NCBI GenBank assembly: GCA_036971715.1
Contig: JAVHJL010000007.1
Location: 248,001 to 312,000 of the forward strand
Length of the DNA stretch: 64,000 bases
Reading direction: 5' to 3'
Origin: Arthrobotrys musiformis
Lineage: Eukaryota; Ascomycota; Orbiliomycetes; Orbiliales; Orbiliaceae
A program made the position numbers and the translations under genes. The notes beneath the pieces are model-generated. The model saw only the letters and a program-made list of their open reading frames with translations. It had not been told where the DNA came from and searched no databases. Below, piece by piece: positions 11,921-25,795 of this stretch. Position 1 is the stretch's first letter. Every line of letters starts with the position of its first letter.

Positions 11921-14900
11921 CTAAGACCGTCCCACAGCTAGCCAGAATGCCTTGCACGATTTTACGACCTTGACGAAAATCCTTCTGCTTGTACGAGTAT
12001 ACGATTCAACGGGCCTCTAGATAATAAACCAACCTTTACGCCTTCTACAATTACCACCTACGACTTATAGTGGCCCTTCCAAAGAATATATGTTTCTATG
12101 TACAATATTTTGGACCGCACTTACATACCCGGGCTTGGTGTGTATCAATTTTCTCTTCCTTTCGAACCCGAAGAATCCGGTAATTCAATAATCAACCCTT
12201 CAACCTCTCGATACCCCCAACACAATCTTCGAAAGAAAAGCTCGTCCCTATTCTTTTTTCGTATTCCCTTTCATTGGACAAATTTTTACGGAACATACAT
12301 ATCTTCTTCCGCTTCCCGGGAGCCACCGGTGGCCATGTCTCTGCCATGAGGCACAAACATGCATAGTCGCCCGGAATTCACAACCTATTTGGGATATTCT
12401 AAAGGTGGTTCGTCGACAAAAAAATTATTTACACCCAAAAATTTCTCTCTTCACTCTACGGTTTCACGGCGTCCAAAAGCCTTTCGAGCTCTTCCCACTC
12501 GCTTCCTCTCGACTCCCCTTGTCGCTTACCGGTTATCATTTCCTATCTCTGGGAGTTTTTGATCTCTTTAACGGAGTGCAACGGACTTATCTACTTTTCT
12601 CTTTTGCTACTACCTTGTAAAACGCATCATTCAGCTCTCTCTGTTTTTTTTTGTTTTTTTTTTTGAAATGTGGATTATTCAACGGGCGTTTGATAGGAGT
12701 TTGATTTTTTATTACCCCTCCGCCTTTGCTATAAGTATCTCTTGGTTTCTCGAGTATATGTTCTCCTATCATTTTTGAGTGCGTTTAAGGCGTTACTGAG
12801 TCTGACAGATTTTCTTGATTATTTCCTTGCCTTCTACCGATTTTTTTTTTTTCTTTTTTGGTTTAGGAGGGGTGGGGATATCCAGTTGGGTACAATTGTA
12901 GCATACTTCGGATCAAAGGCTCGGAAGATGTGAAATCCTCTAGATGGATACAACCGAATAGCATGATTAGAAAAGAGCGCTATTCGGAATTGACAGAATA
13001 AATGAAAAGGAAACAAACAATTAGCTCTCCCTCCTACATCTTCTTTTCCAAATACAGAAACCCGTAAGGGCCAAGGAACAAAAATTGGCGTGATACTAGT
13101 AGAAAACGCAATTGTCGATAATCTCTAGCTTCGAATGTAGATAACTTCAGCCTTAACTAGCCTCCCCGGAAGATCGAACCCCTCCATCTACCTTTTCCCC
13201 GTCTCTCTTAAGCGAAGTATAGTCTGCATGTATATAACGTCACGAAAGGTGTTCCTTCTGAATTGTGAAGGTAGGGGATAAGATGAGGAAAGTCGAAGCT
13301 AATATAATCTTTAAAAATGGGTGGTCCACCGATACACCCTAGATTGACAGGTCAAGCCCCGGCACTAGCCACCATCGTGATGTAGATGTAAACTACGGCT
13401 ATCTTGGAGTCCGAAGTCTTAGCTTCTTTTCTAAACGTTACGTCTTACCCAATATACTAGGTGTCGCTCAATATTTTGGTGCTTAAAAACTATAATACTA
13501 TATTATGGTGGTGCAGGAAGACCCCATTTCAAGAATCTCCAGCCGTGTTACACTCGAGTATACATATATATAACATCAAGTATTATGCATAATATGCACA
13601 TATCTTATCAACCACGTCGGCATAAGAGTTCTGGAAGACCGAACTGGCCTCCTGATAGTGTGTGTGCATTATAAATATTTTACATATACATACAATTAAG
13701 CGGTTGTTGGTTCCTCCCTTTGGATTTGGTGACTTCTTTCTTTTTCCTTGTTTTCTCTCCCTCTTTCGCCTCTTTTCGATCTACTTTTCTCCGAATACAC
13801 CTCGTGGGGTTTCATGCGACATCGCAGCTGCTGGTTTAATGCATGGTTTGATTAATTAGCTCTAGTAAATGTGGAGATTCGTAGACAGCAGGTCCACCCG
13901 AACAAGTCTACGTATAGTCTATATACTATTAAGTCAATCGGATGAGATAGCATCGCATAGGATTCATTGGTTCTATCAATATCCTTAGAGGATAGAGGTA
14001 CTAAACTAAACCAACCTAGTCGAAAGCACTCAGAAAATGAAGTAAAACACAAAAGATAAACAGTATCAACATCGGGTCCGACTGTATCTCAAACTCCCCA
14101 GAGATGGCTAGCTTACTACAACTATAGCTGGGCCCGCATAATAATAATTCACAAATAAGCCCAAATACCCTCTATTATCTAGGCATCTTAATTAATCTAT
14201 CCGTTTCGGCAGCAAACATCAAGATCTAGATAGCTTATATCGCCTATTCGGCGCACGGGAGGAAGCTACACTCTTTTACTGGGGATGTTGGCGCACAAAG
14301 AGGGAATCTCGTACCCGCGGCTAAGCTAAACACCACAGAAGCCCGTTTTTCGAAGCCTTCTAGAAGGATGGTTTTATTCCATAGTTATCCCGATTTAATT
14401 CGCTATCCGAAGTGGCTTTCTTTTTCTTTTCACAATATTCCTTCTCGAAGGTATTGGCAAAACAAAAAATTTTCTAAGTTTATACTAAGACATTCCGATG
14501 GCTTGAGCTCTTTCCGATTTTTCGGCTTTCGCGAAAAGCTAGGGAAACATCGCTGTCGCCGAGAAATCCCCCATCTCGAATGATTCGATTCTCAACACTT
14601 TGTGGTCTGTCGTCGTCTGTTGGAAAAACTTTTTTAGTTTTGTTTTGCCTCCCAGTTAACGTTCTATTCTTTCACCGCCAATGCAATGCGCTGATGTGGT
14701 GGCGCCCTGTCTATGGTATCCTGTGAGCTCCACGACAGGGCTGGAAGGGGGTGCCATGCGGACGACATCATATAGACAGAGGGATTTTGTTCAATGGGTC
14801 ACCCCTTCCGCAACCTGCAGCAAGGGTTCAAATTTCTAAGGGAGAGACACGCACAAGAAGAAAAAAAATAGACAGGTTTAAACTTACAAGGTAGGGATAA

Positions 14901-17799
14901 GGCAAGGCAAGGCAAGGCAAGACCAGTCAAGAATTGACATCTGCACGCCCTGATCTGATTCCCCTCCTAGTCAGATGAAGAGACGAATTGGGTTGTCGCA
15001 TCGTCGGGCCATGGCGCCAGCTTTCTTCTTGCGGCATATCGGAGAAAAAAAAAGTTGCGATTCAAGACACAAAACCAAGATTCGAAGAGATTCCACCAAA
15101 ATCAGGATGGTAAAGCGTAGATTTTCCAAGGCGGAATTGCATCACGATGTTGATGCATGGTAGATCATATACCGTCTTCAGAGTTTCCAACGTTAGCTGC
15201 GGTAGCTATAGGTTTAAGTTCTGCACAAAGCGTACTATATGTCTGCGCATATATGTTTGTATAAACCGGTTTAAATTTCGAAGCTAGAAGAATAGGCTGG
15301 AAATCGTCGCCATCTCTCATCCTTCTTCGAGATCTCGTCTCGAAAATCTAAACTTAGAAAATTAATACCAAGTTGGAATTTTCGGGGGAGGTTTGGAGCC
15401 GTTTATAAGATCGTTTGCGGAATGCAGATATTCCGGTTAACGATGCTCGCTTGTATCAAAACGGAATTTTCCCTCTTTGGAGGGAAGTTATTTTAGAAGT
15501 GAAGTTATAGCCTGTTCTTGCACCATCGTGTTTAAAGAACCGACAACATTTTTCCAATTTGTTGGAATTTTTGGGATGCTCACTGAAACGGTAACTTCCG
15601 TCGACCTCTTTCCCTGTCGATTATGATTACCAAATCCTCTGGAAATTTCACGAAAGCATGCTTTCATTAACCCCACATTATTCGATGCTTAGACCAATGC
15701 TTCTGATCTATCAAGTTTTGCATTTTCTTTATTTTATTTTTTTGGAGGGAAAACTAACTAACAAGGGGAAGGCTAAAGGACCTCACATGAGCAGGAATAT
15801 GCCGCATCTACAGGCATTTTTGTTGTTGACATTTTATATTGCAAGTCACCGTCCCATTCAAACCGATAGGACCCTAGCACTAGCCCCTTGAGCCTTTGCG
15901 TTTTTTTATATATATGCCTGCGTTTTATGGGTAAATAGTTAGTCATAGTAAGCTCTTACGAATGGTGAAACGCCTAGTATTCGGTCTTAGATATGGCTAA
16001 AGTGGTTTTTTTCTTCAGTTTAGGCGGGATGAAACCTAGACCTGGTAGAACTAGAAAGTCATGTACATACATACACATGTATGTATAGCCTTGTAAGAAT
16101 GGGTCTTATAGTAGATATCCCACGAGTAATGGCATGCATCCAATGCCCCAAGGGCTAGTAGCGTGGGGGTGGATTGCTGTATTCAATTACCCTTACTCCC
16201 ATCCCGGGCCTTCTACGACCGTACACTGACGCCTGCACTGTCTATACTTTATGTGAATCGACGGGTACAGGAACGATCACCCAATATGATATCATCAATA
16301 GTGCTCGGTTAGCTGCTTTAAGGTCTTAAAGTTCCAAAGTTTATTTCGAAAACGGAACGACCTCAACCCCGCGACTTGTTGCCTTGTGATTAGTTGGGAA
16401 GGAGTGCGATGCTTTCCAGGGAGTTTTTTTTATGGTCTCTCGGATCCTAAGATTGTGAGGTAGGGCAGTCCCTATTTCCCACCTTCCCTACCCTAGGGTT
16501 CTGGATGGTAGGGTGCGGGGAGTTCCTTGATAGGTGTGTGAAGTATAGAAGAAGAAAAAGGTCATATGCGCAAATCTATGTAGGTATAGGAAGGGGTATA
16601 CATCCGGGAGTAGATATGCAACATTCTGTACGAAAGTCGCAATGTAGATTAAACGGTTTGCAACCTTCCCCGCAAACATGAGGCAAAGGGGCTTAGGGAA
16701 GAGTGGGCCATCCTATGGCCTAATTGATATCTGCTGATGTTTATTTTTTTTAGTTATCTTGAGTTTCAAACATTTCTTCGGCCGACTTTTAGTTGGTATA
16801 TATTGATACATGCTTGGCTAACTCTTATGTATAGTGTAGTTTCAGATATCAATTCAGTACGAGAGCTTATATACCTCAAGGTATCTCGAGTACCCCAGGT
16901 TCCCCTTGCACCCCTTTCGATAGGTATAGTTTCAACGCCGCCCTGGCCACCCTCGGCCGAATAGAACTTAAATAAATTAGCGAACAAGCGAAAATGCCAC
17001 TCGCCTTTTGTCGTGATAGTCGACTGATTGCATTCGCCTCCCAGTGGCGCCAACGCCTCCCTCGAAACCTTTTTTCCGTCGACGCAAACGGAATGCCTTT
17101 TTTAAAATTTTATCCACCTGATGACTATAAGGTAAAATAAGCTATTTAGCCACCGTTGCAATATAGAGAAAGAAACACTGTATCAAAATATTATCGTGAG
17201 ACCTGGGGAAAGGAAAGTGTATTTGATCGAGCTCTCTTCTACCAACGGAAAATTGACTATAGACGCAACCGGCAGGTAGTTACAGGCTCCTGCCTAACTA
17301 CCCTTGTGATAGCTCATTCAATGTAACTTTTTCCTTGGAAGAAATGAAAACAAAGAGTCTGGAGTATCCTGATAAAGTTTGGTTCAATTAACAAGTATTT
17401 CCAAGATCCTAAGCTTTCTCGCCAGTTAAATGCTTCTCTGCGATAAGCTTCTCATGAACTAGCGTTATAGGCAGGGTCACAACTAGTTCTGAAGTATATA
17501 CGGTTTTTTCGGTACCGCTGAAATGGTTGAAACATGCTAGAAGTTTGAGGAGAGACCAAACCTCCAAAGTATCTTTTATCTCTTCTAAATTTCTGAATCA
17601 CATGTAGACGAGCGCGACTCTCGGTAGGTTTATAGACAAGTTCCAGCCGACCAATTGAGCACCACAGAATGAGACCACAGGAGAAACAATATGGATTCTG
17701 GATTCGGATTCCGGTTAAAAACCTTCAGGCTAGGGAAGCTAGGTTGAAAATCTTTTTCAAAAATGGGTATTTGATAGATATCATGCCATTGTGGTGGGT
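11921..17799. other. Intergenic, no supported gene
   Basis: 5.9 kb between the RGS stop and the convergent end of the coiled-coil gene. The first 0.7 kb is C/T-rich and probably 3' UTR of the RGS transcript. The remainder is A+T-rich with only short frames. The one simple repeat noted is four GGCAA units at 14901-14920. Confidence 0.55.
14901..14920 (+). repeat. GGCAA x4 tandem repeat
   Basis: Four perfect copies of the pentamer in gene-free DNA. Confidence 0.85.
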
Positions 17800-18607
17800 T
17801 CACTCGATTTCAGCCTGTCTCGCTTTCTTCTTTCTCTTTACAACCGTCTTTGTGACTACTGTCATAGTAGGCGGTGTACTCGGCCTAGGTATGTCGATTG
17901 GTGTCTCCGATCCTCGGTGCAGTTCTTGATATCCTCCTACTTGCCGTTCGATCCGCGATGCCGGCATTAATGACGAGGATGAGGACGAGGGTTCGATAAC
18001 ACTACCGCCGGTACCTTCCCTCTCTACCAAGACCCTGCCCACCGGTGCCACCACCAATTTTTCTGTTTCTTTCGTACTAGCAGTACTCCCCACAGCCACC
18101 CTTGCTCCCACAGTTCCCACCATCCTTGCCGTCAGCCCTTTATCCCTCTCTCTCTCCTCCTCCCACCTTTTCTTCAGCCGTTCGTGGTTACTCGCTTTGA
18201 CCTTCCTAACCTCCTCGGCCCTAACTTTCATCCTATCGACGGTCTGCCTCTGTTGTACCATCAATTGCTTCAATCGCGCCACTTTAGCTGTATAAATGGG
18301 TAGTAACTCCATTGTCGGTGCTACGGCGTTATACCCTCTCATATCCGCCAAAGCCGTGGAAGTGGCATGGTAGGAGTGTAAAAGCGTGGTTTGCGTAGTC
18401 CTACACATATATTTTGTCAATAATGATGAAAAAGTTGCATATATTGGAGCGAATGTAAAAGAAGGCCACGACGTACTCTAATTCCTCCAACTGTGCTGTT
18501 AGTTTTGCGAGGTATGCTGCTGCCTCGGAGTAGACTGATGTGAGGGTCTCGAGGTCCGCTGAAAGTGGTGCAGCTGATGGCTCAGCCTGGGAAGGTGATG
18601 GATCCAT
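17800..18607 (-). CDS. Small coiled-coil protein, function unknown
   Basis: Two exons on the minus strand: 18607-18477 and 18400-17800, joined by a 76-bp intron with donor GTACGT and acceptor TAG, in phase, giving 243 residues. Residues about 15-140 are predicted mostly helical and rich in charged residues and Gln (LTAQLEELE, then MVQQRQTVDRMKVRAEEVRKVK), which suggests a coiled coil. The C-terminal third is low-complexity (a Ser run and a Pro/Thr stretch) and ends in a basic patch, VVKRKKKARQ. The length and helical layout recall small vesicle-biogenesis (BLOC-1/KxDL-like) or kinetochore subunits, but I see no diagnostic motif and give no function. It lies 454 bp downstream of the TCP11-family gene on the same strand. 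Confidence 0.75.
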
Positions 18608-19061
18608 TGCTTCGAGTACCCGAGAGCCTTGACGTAGCTATGTAGGGTAGTTTACGACACGATATAAAATAGCTCGTATGCAAGATTTAAGCTTAAATTG
18701 GTGGCACCCTGTTGGATACCGCGCATCAACACAAAATTCCATTCCATCGAATCTGCAATTTCATCCGATCGAAATGGTTTATGGGAAAGCGGCGATGGCT
18801 GAAATGATTGTAGCTGCATTTAAAAGCGATCCTGAATGACAATAGAAGGAAAAGAAGAACTAGGTAACTGCAATAGCGAACAATGGAGAAAGGACAATAA
18901 TAATCCGACCATTCCTCCGAACGAAAAAACGACGAATTGAAAAATGAAGACTCCAATCCAAAAACCCTGCCCATCCAAAAACCGAAAACCTCCGAACCCC
19001 ATAACAAGCATGTCCACGGGAAGACTCCTTCCTCCAAGCAAAAAATATAACGCCAAGTGTT
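18608..19061. other. Intergenic spacer
   Basis: 454 bp between two minus-strand genes. It must hold the terminator of the TCP11-family gene and the promoter of the coiled-coil gene. No distinct element seen. Confidence 0.6.
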
Positions 19062-21976
19062 CTAATCCTCCTGCGCCACGGCCTGAGTGATAATTTCACT
19101 ATACCATTTCCAATAACACTCCTTGTTGACGGTAGCCAACGCCAAAACTGAGTCTACAATTCCAGCAATCTCCGCAACTTGCTCTGCCATTCCGAAGCTG
19201 GTGAGAGTCTCGACGGCCCCGCTTGCAAGCTTGACTTTATCCTTCGGTGTCAAAGCGTTCAACCTCGCAAGGACGAACCCTTTGAGTCTTGACAGCATCA
19301 CCTTCACTACAGGGTCCGCCAGCAGACCAGATGTATCTCCCTTTCTCGCATTTTCAAGATTTCCGAAGAGCCGCCTCACTGCAGGGCGGATGTGCCCGGC
19401 CTGTGCATCAGTGATACCAGCCCCCAAATCCTCTTTGAAAAACGTGACCAAGGCATCCGCTTTGGCATCAGAGGAAAGGCGAGGGTTTTCCATCAGTTGG
19501 GCGGCCTTCTCTCGCGCACCCTTCCACGCGGTTCGCGCGTCCTTCCTGAGAAGGCTTTTGACAGTCAGGAGTATGGCAGAACTGACAACAACAGTGTTTA
19601 CATCGTTGTATAAATTGAGGACTCGCTCACCGTCCATATGGAATGTCTCCGGGAGGACAACACTGCTCAACGGATTTAAATGAATCAAAAGGGTGACGTA
19701 TCCTTGATTCACAAGAGAAAGGGCACTAGGTTGCTGGCGAGGATGATTTACACCCTCGGTATCGCGAGAGGCCAGCTCTGCGAGCCGCTCCGATATTGTG
19801 GCGTTAAGCCACGTCTTGGTGCGTGAAAGGTCAAACCTGCCGCCCGCAAGATCTTCTGTGAACATATGCTGCTCATATTGGGCTGCATGCGGAATGATGT
19901 GCGGTGCAGCCGTCATGAGCTGGTAGTTGGCATGGTCAAGCTGCATGAGCTCCAAGAAATCGAGGAGTCTTTCGAGACGAGATATGTAGTAGTCTTGGTC
20001 TGGCGAGATGTTGTTGACGAGGGCCTGACAAGCTTCATCCCGCGCAGGGGAACAGAGCTTGGGGATGAGAGAGTAAACGAAGTTGAAAAAGGGAACGTGA
20101 TCGTAAGTCTTTGCGCGACATTGTTGGGTGATCAAATCAATATCAATTGAGGCAGAAATGATTTGGTGGACAGAGGAACCTGACGGAACGAGTCGGAGGA
20201 GTTTCTAAAGGGCTGTTAGACGCAAATAGGAGTGATTGGGATGTACGGGGCGCATACCTGGCGCACAGTTTCGGCCATAGACGGAACCCATTTCTCGAAC
20301 TTACCATCGGCGATATCCTCGCGCATGAGGTCGTAAAAGGCTTTCTTGGCCTGGTATTCTACCGTCTGATAGATCTGGTCTTTAGTGCGTTCCTTGAATC
20401 GGAAGCCACGGTCGAGGAGAAGCTCATGCGCAATTTGGCGGTTGGATAGCTTGAACCTCTTATCGTCATCAAAGGCGGTCTGGGATGATAGAACAGAGTC
20501 CTCATCCGCCTTTGAGCCGTCCTCGACCTGCTGCATAGCCGCCTGGATGCCCAAGTTTTGCGTAGCAGGATTGGAAGACGCAGTTTCAGACACCACGGCA
20601 CGTGGCTTCCTATCCGCCTGCTTCCGGTGCAGTCTGCGTCTAGATTTCTGCACAGCTTTCTTAAGCATTTCAGTCGCCTTCTTCCCTCCAATCGCCTTCA
20701 TGCGACTTAGGATTATCATTTGATTTTCCTGGATGCTCTCCTTAAACTCAGCAGCAACCTGAGGCTCAGAATCATCTTTGACCTTTTGCCAGAGGGCATC
20801 AAGCTCGACGAACTGGTTGGCCATCCCGTTAAGGAGCTCTAGTTGGTCTCGTTCTTTCCAGGCGTTAAACGCGATAGAGAACGGCTGATACGCGTCAATA
20901 AAGGCTTCTCGACGTCTTGGCGCACCACGATGGCCGTTATTTGCGCTTGTGCTAAGTATCCATGATTCAAAGGCACAGAGAAGATCACGACTTTGTACGA
21001 TGAGTGCTTTTTCATTCTCTCCATCATTAGAGAGGACTGCAGCAGGGTGTCCTAGGATAAGGTAGGCACTAAGAAAAGTTCTGCAGGCCTTTGTAATGTT
21101 GGCAGCCTCTTCGCAATCCTCCAAAACACCACTAAGCTGAAGGATATTGCCCGTAGCCTTGGCTAACTCGGGGCTTTGGATTGCAGCAGTCGCGATTTCA
21201 AATTGCATAGTTCCAAAAGTCTCGAGCGTGATCCCCTGACGGACGAAACTTGAGACAATCTCAGAATTCCGGTGGGCCACCCAGTTCCTTTGAATACGGC
21301 GGGCAGCGGAATCACGGATCTCTTCGGCTGTAGGATTACGTTTTGGTGGAGAGGTGGTACCGGCACCGTCCCTGGCGGCCTTTCTGAGAGGCTCGACGAC
21401 CTCGCTAATCTCCGTGGGGTTCTTAAGAGAAGCCGAGCTGCCACGAGGGCGACGATTCTGTCGAGCCCTGAGCAACTCCAAACGTCTCTCCTCAGCAGCA
21501 TTCAATTTGTCCTGCACGCCATCCTTGATTGCCTGGATCTCGCTCTCCCGCTTTAAGCGGACCCCCTCGGCAATAGCCTTAGCCTTGGCGACCTCACTAG
21601 CACATGCAGCAGCGGTTTTGGCGAGCTGGGCCTCTCTAGCTTCTTTCGCGGCACGAAGGGAGTCATTGATTGCTTGAAGGCGGGCCGAGATGACTTGGTG
21701 AGAACCATGATTAACCCGGGAGCGGACCTTCTCGGCGTGCAAAGCTTGTGCAGCCAGTCGGGATTTTCGTGATTCAAGGAATTTGAGGCGGCGAGAGTGG
21801 GCACGTTCGGTGGGATGAATGTAACCAGAACTAGTAGAAGAGTTGGAGGATGATCTACGCCTTTGAGCAGGCTTCTTAGGCTTGTAGAAACGGGCGGCGA
21901 TATGCGGAGGCATTTTGAGGAGGACTGCATCATCCTCCTCGGAATGGAATGTTGGACGGTCGACTATGTCGGCCAT
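19062..21976 (-). CDS. SOK1: TCP11 family protein (SOK1-like) with IQ motif
   Basis: Two exons on the minus strand, 21976-20258 and 20204-19062, separated by a 53-bp phase-0 intron (GTATGC...TTTAG); 953 residues. The N-terminal 240 residues are basic and Ala/Glu/Arg-rich, probably coiled coil, and include an IQ calmodulin-binding motif at about 225-238 (RRIQRNWVAHR). The part from about residue 270 to 930 corresponds to the TCP11 domain, with the conserved DYYISRLERLLDFLELMQ-type block after the intron. In yeast SOK1 is a high-copy suppressor of loss of protein kinase A; in mammals TCP11 acts in sperm cAMP signalling. The fungal protein is therefore probably cAMP/PKA-linked, which is inference. 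The ATG at 21976 opens the frame and is the first in it. Confidence 0.88.
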
Positions 21977-24900
21977 GGTCGAAAACTTCGGTAGCGAGGG
22001 GCTTTAGGGCAGTCCTAGCTCAGCGTCGACGAAACTTAAAGATGGGATAATATTTGGATTCTTTAAGCTGGCGAGTCCGTAGATAGCCCGTCGATTCCAT
22101 GAACCGATGAGAATAAAAAGTATTCGGAGGATCAAAGGAGGTTGAGACTGGGAGGGAGGTTGGGTATCGTGAAGGTATCCGGATAGGGAGAAGTGAGGAT
22201 GGCGATGAGGTAAGCGGGAAATGTTCGAAACAGGTGGAAAGGATGGAACGAAACTAGAAAACCTGCGACAAGACCGGATTGTTGGTAGCTCGTGACCCCT
22301 GCAAGTCCCGTGACTGGCTAAAATAGGAACATCGACGGCATCGACATCGACTGCTGGCTCTGATAGCTTCGTATGTCAGAGGAGGATGAGGATGAGGCTG
22401 GTAGCTGGGCTTTTGATTGGCGACCTGGCGATGGCTGGTGGTTGTGGTTGAGTACGAAGGAATTGGGGGTCGTTGATGACTCAGCCATATATTCTTTCCC
22501 GTACGGCTGTGGAGCCTTGGATCCACTAAGCCGAATCGAGGCCGCTGTCTAAAACATCACGCAACGCAAAGTTTGTTATGTTCGAATGGATGGAACCAGC
22601 CTTGTAACCGGTACAGGCCGTTCGATCGAAGGGCGAGCAACTTGAAGAATGGCCTATCCCGTAAGCCGGGCTATGCCATGATCCACTGCAGGGAGCCTCC
22701 AAATAGAAGTATTTAAACCCGACTATCCCCCCGCCTGGAAGCCTGGAAGCCTTCTCGAGGATTGCATCTTCGAACTACTTAAAGCATGGGTGTCAATTTT
22801 AAATTCTGCGTAGAGCTCGTTCTCAAGGCCGCCCATCTATTTTAATATAGTATAGCATTATTTTTTTTCGTTTCCTAAGTTGCTCATTTCCACCTTTACG
22901 GTCGAATATTCTGGCGAAGAGACAGACATAACTCTAGTTGCTGCTCGTCCCCGGGCCTAGGCCTGGCATAAATGCCCAGTCGGCGACTGGAGGCATCGAT
23001 GCCAATTGCAATTTGAACATTGGGTTAGATATATGAAGGGCCTTGTAAATATGCTCCGATTAAAGTCTGAGGCCTGAACCCAATAAAAATAGCTGAGGGC
23101 GAACACAGATTTCCTACATCCGCGGATTCGTAAATTTGACATTTCTGCGCGCAGCTGCGCTGGAATCAGAGAGCATTCTGGGACCATGGCCTTCTCCTCG
23201 GCTCCGATGAAGTGAATTTACTTATCAGCTCTATTACTTGCCGTGCTAGCCATTGTTTTTCGGCGCATAAGGTGAATTTGTCGAACAATACTACTTAGTA
23301 AGGCATCTGTCATCGGGTTGTTCCCCTAAAAGAAGCGAGCTTATTGCCGCCAGGCTCCCGTTTGCCACCACAGTTTTCACTTAATCTTATCCCATATTTT
23401 TAATATCTCATGTATCACCCTAATCTCGATATTAGGCACCATCCGACTGGCAGGTGAACCCGATCCGCTTCCTTTCCGTCGCCCCGTCCTTGTTTTCGTT
23501 TTAGTTATCGGGAACACGTTTCTTTTCTTGTTACCCTCCATAGACTCCGTCGCGGCTGAATAAATATCCGGGTCAAAAAGCATGGTTTGGGATAGATAAT
23601 TGGTTTCGAGAAGAAAAAGTTTAAAGTAACGGCGACTAGGCCTCATACCTATTAAAGAAGCTATACACCACATGCTGATCACAAACCAAAAGTGCCATCT
23701 CGTAGTCTGCGCACCAGGTGGGGACGTCCGGGCGTACATACATCGGATGACATTGCGTACTTCCGATTTGAACAAGCTATCAATTACTTTTACGTACGCA
23801 GGGATTCTGCTCGGATAACATACCGTCTATGCCTCCCAACGCTTAACTGACCCAATTATAGTTGGGGTATATCTGCAATGCAATAAAAACTTTAAATCCG
23901 TTAAATCACTAAATTAGCTAGTGGTCTCATCCCGGACCGCCCTTTTTGGCTGAGATGGGCAATTACTAAATAACCAGGTTCACTCATCGAGCGCTTCCAA
24001 TGGCTTTGAGTGCATAGTCGCAACCTGCACGCCAAGGAGCGGAGTGTTGCATCCCTGGTGCGGCGAATTCAAGTTAACTAGTTACGTTTTAAATCGCGCC
24101 CCTCAGATGTGCAGAATACTGTACAGATCGGGGCCTATCTCTCGAAGATAGTATTTTGTTCCCTTTTCCTATATACTAATGACACCATAGTACAAGTATA
24201 ATTAGCCTTAAGGTTTTTGCTGGGTCTCTCCCGGGTCCCTTTGCGCAATTGCAAGCTTTGACGTTGTGACTTCCGCGATGAATACCTTAAATCAGGACAT
24301 GTTAAAGTTTCGCCGGCTTTAGATTTGTGTAAAAAAGAGTAATCGATTCGAACCCCAAAGGTACCGACCTCATGGACCCCACAATTGAAGCTACTGGATT
24401 CGGGGTGTAGAAGACTAGCCAGCATATATGTATCTGATTGATCAATTGAATGGCAAAAAGCGAAAGCCCTTCTTTGATGAGTTGTCACAATTGTGCAATC
24501 TCGAATTTGGCGTGCATTATCTATCACTCAGCCCGGCCCGCTCTACTCTTTGGCTTGAAATTTCCAGCACGGATATCACCGTCTCGTCCCGCAAGTTGGT
24601 GGGTCCATTAACGACGCCATATATTAGTTAGACCCTTCTCGTGATCGTCGTCAGCTTGCGCTTGTCCTAATCTAACCAATCTGGCAAAGGTTTCCAACAA
24701 AAACAACACACTCTTGCGGAAGGCAAAGCCATTCAACAGGGATACCCTTCGTATCCATCCAACACAAGAAATGTTCCCGAAACTAAATTTAATCCAGTCT
24801 AGATCGTGGAGACGTCGAGACCACTAGTCCTGTCTGGCCTCTCTTCTCAACAACCGCCGGCCTAGATCCAGAGGGGAACTGCGAATTAGCGTGTTGGAAT

Positions 24901-25795
24901 TGAAGCTCATGCCTCCACGCTACACGTCATCTTGGTATGATTATCGCGAATATTATGCTCAGGTGTGCACCGTTACTAGCCTCGAATCCACACCGTTACT
25001 GGTCTCGAGGCTACACCGTTACAGTTGTTCTACAGAACCCACATACATGCATATATACGAGAGATACCCACAAGACCTAGGATCAGCGTTACTCGGAACT
25101 ACCGTGCTATCCTGAGTTTATGTAGGTTTCAACTGTACCGAGCACCTATAGTTCACGGTAATATAAGCGGGAAAAACAGTTGCTCTCAAACCTTCTAGTC
25201 CTGTCGATCATTAATTAATTAATAAGCTAGCTGCTATTTCAAATATGCGCACATAAGTATGTACATATGTTCGCCTAGCCTCGAATCCATGTTCGTCAAC
25301 AACATTCAACGACTGCAGCGCATGCAGGGAGGGTATCGTAGCCTCATGAGAGTGCCTCATGGCAAAAAGCAACCCCTCAAACGGAGAGCATTCTGTGAGC
25401 TGATGAATGTCTCGTCAGAAAGCCTCCAATTTACCCGAGGATTCGGGTATTTCTCGCTGCATGGGGCAGTCTGACTGCATCTGGTTTGATATCTAGCCAT
25501 TTAAAGCCTTTTGCAGACGGCAACCGCCGCGAGTCAGTATCACTATAGTACCACAATAGTTTACAATTATTTGATATTCGTGAAGCCATCAATTCTATAG
25601 AGCTTACCTGTAAAAATAATACATTTAGTCGAAGTCTTCCAGCTATAGCACATATACCCTCCCATATCATGTCCATTGCCTATACGCCGATGCTAAATCA
25701 ATTTTGCCCTCCACTATAGAGTCGCCGAAAAAGAAGGAGAAAATTAAAAGGAAAAAAGGGATAGCAGGAATAGAAAAAAATATCTCCAGACCAAC
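21977..25795. other. Intergenic, no supported gene
   Basis: 3.8 kb between the start of the TCP11-family gene and the GNAT gene, so it holds both divergent promoters. Frames such as 23377-23775 (minus, 132 codons) lack domain features and neighbouring exons. A 23-bp tandem repeat lies at 24968-25030. Confidence 0.55.
24968..25030. repeat. 23-bp tandem repeat, about 2.5 copies
   Basis: The core CACCGTTAC starts at 24968, 24991 and 25014, a constant 23-bp period. The units diverge after the core (ACTAGCCTCGA versus ACTGGTCTCGA). Confidence 0.8.

Noticed and set aside
17800..18607. Identification as KXD1 or another BLOC-1 subunit
   Set aside because: Only general helical character agrees; the Lys-x-Asp-Leu motif is absent.
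19123..19683. 186-codon plus-strand frame
   Set aside because: Shadow of the TCP11-family exon on the minus strand.
23377..23775. 132-codon minus-strand frame
   Set aside because: No domain, no neighbouring exons, composition like the surrounding gene-free DNA.
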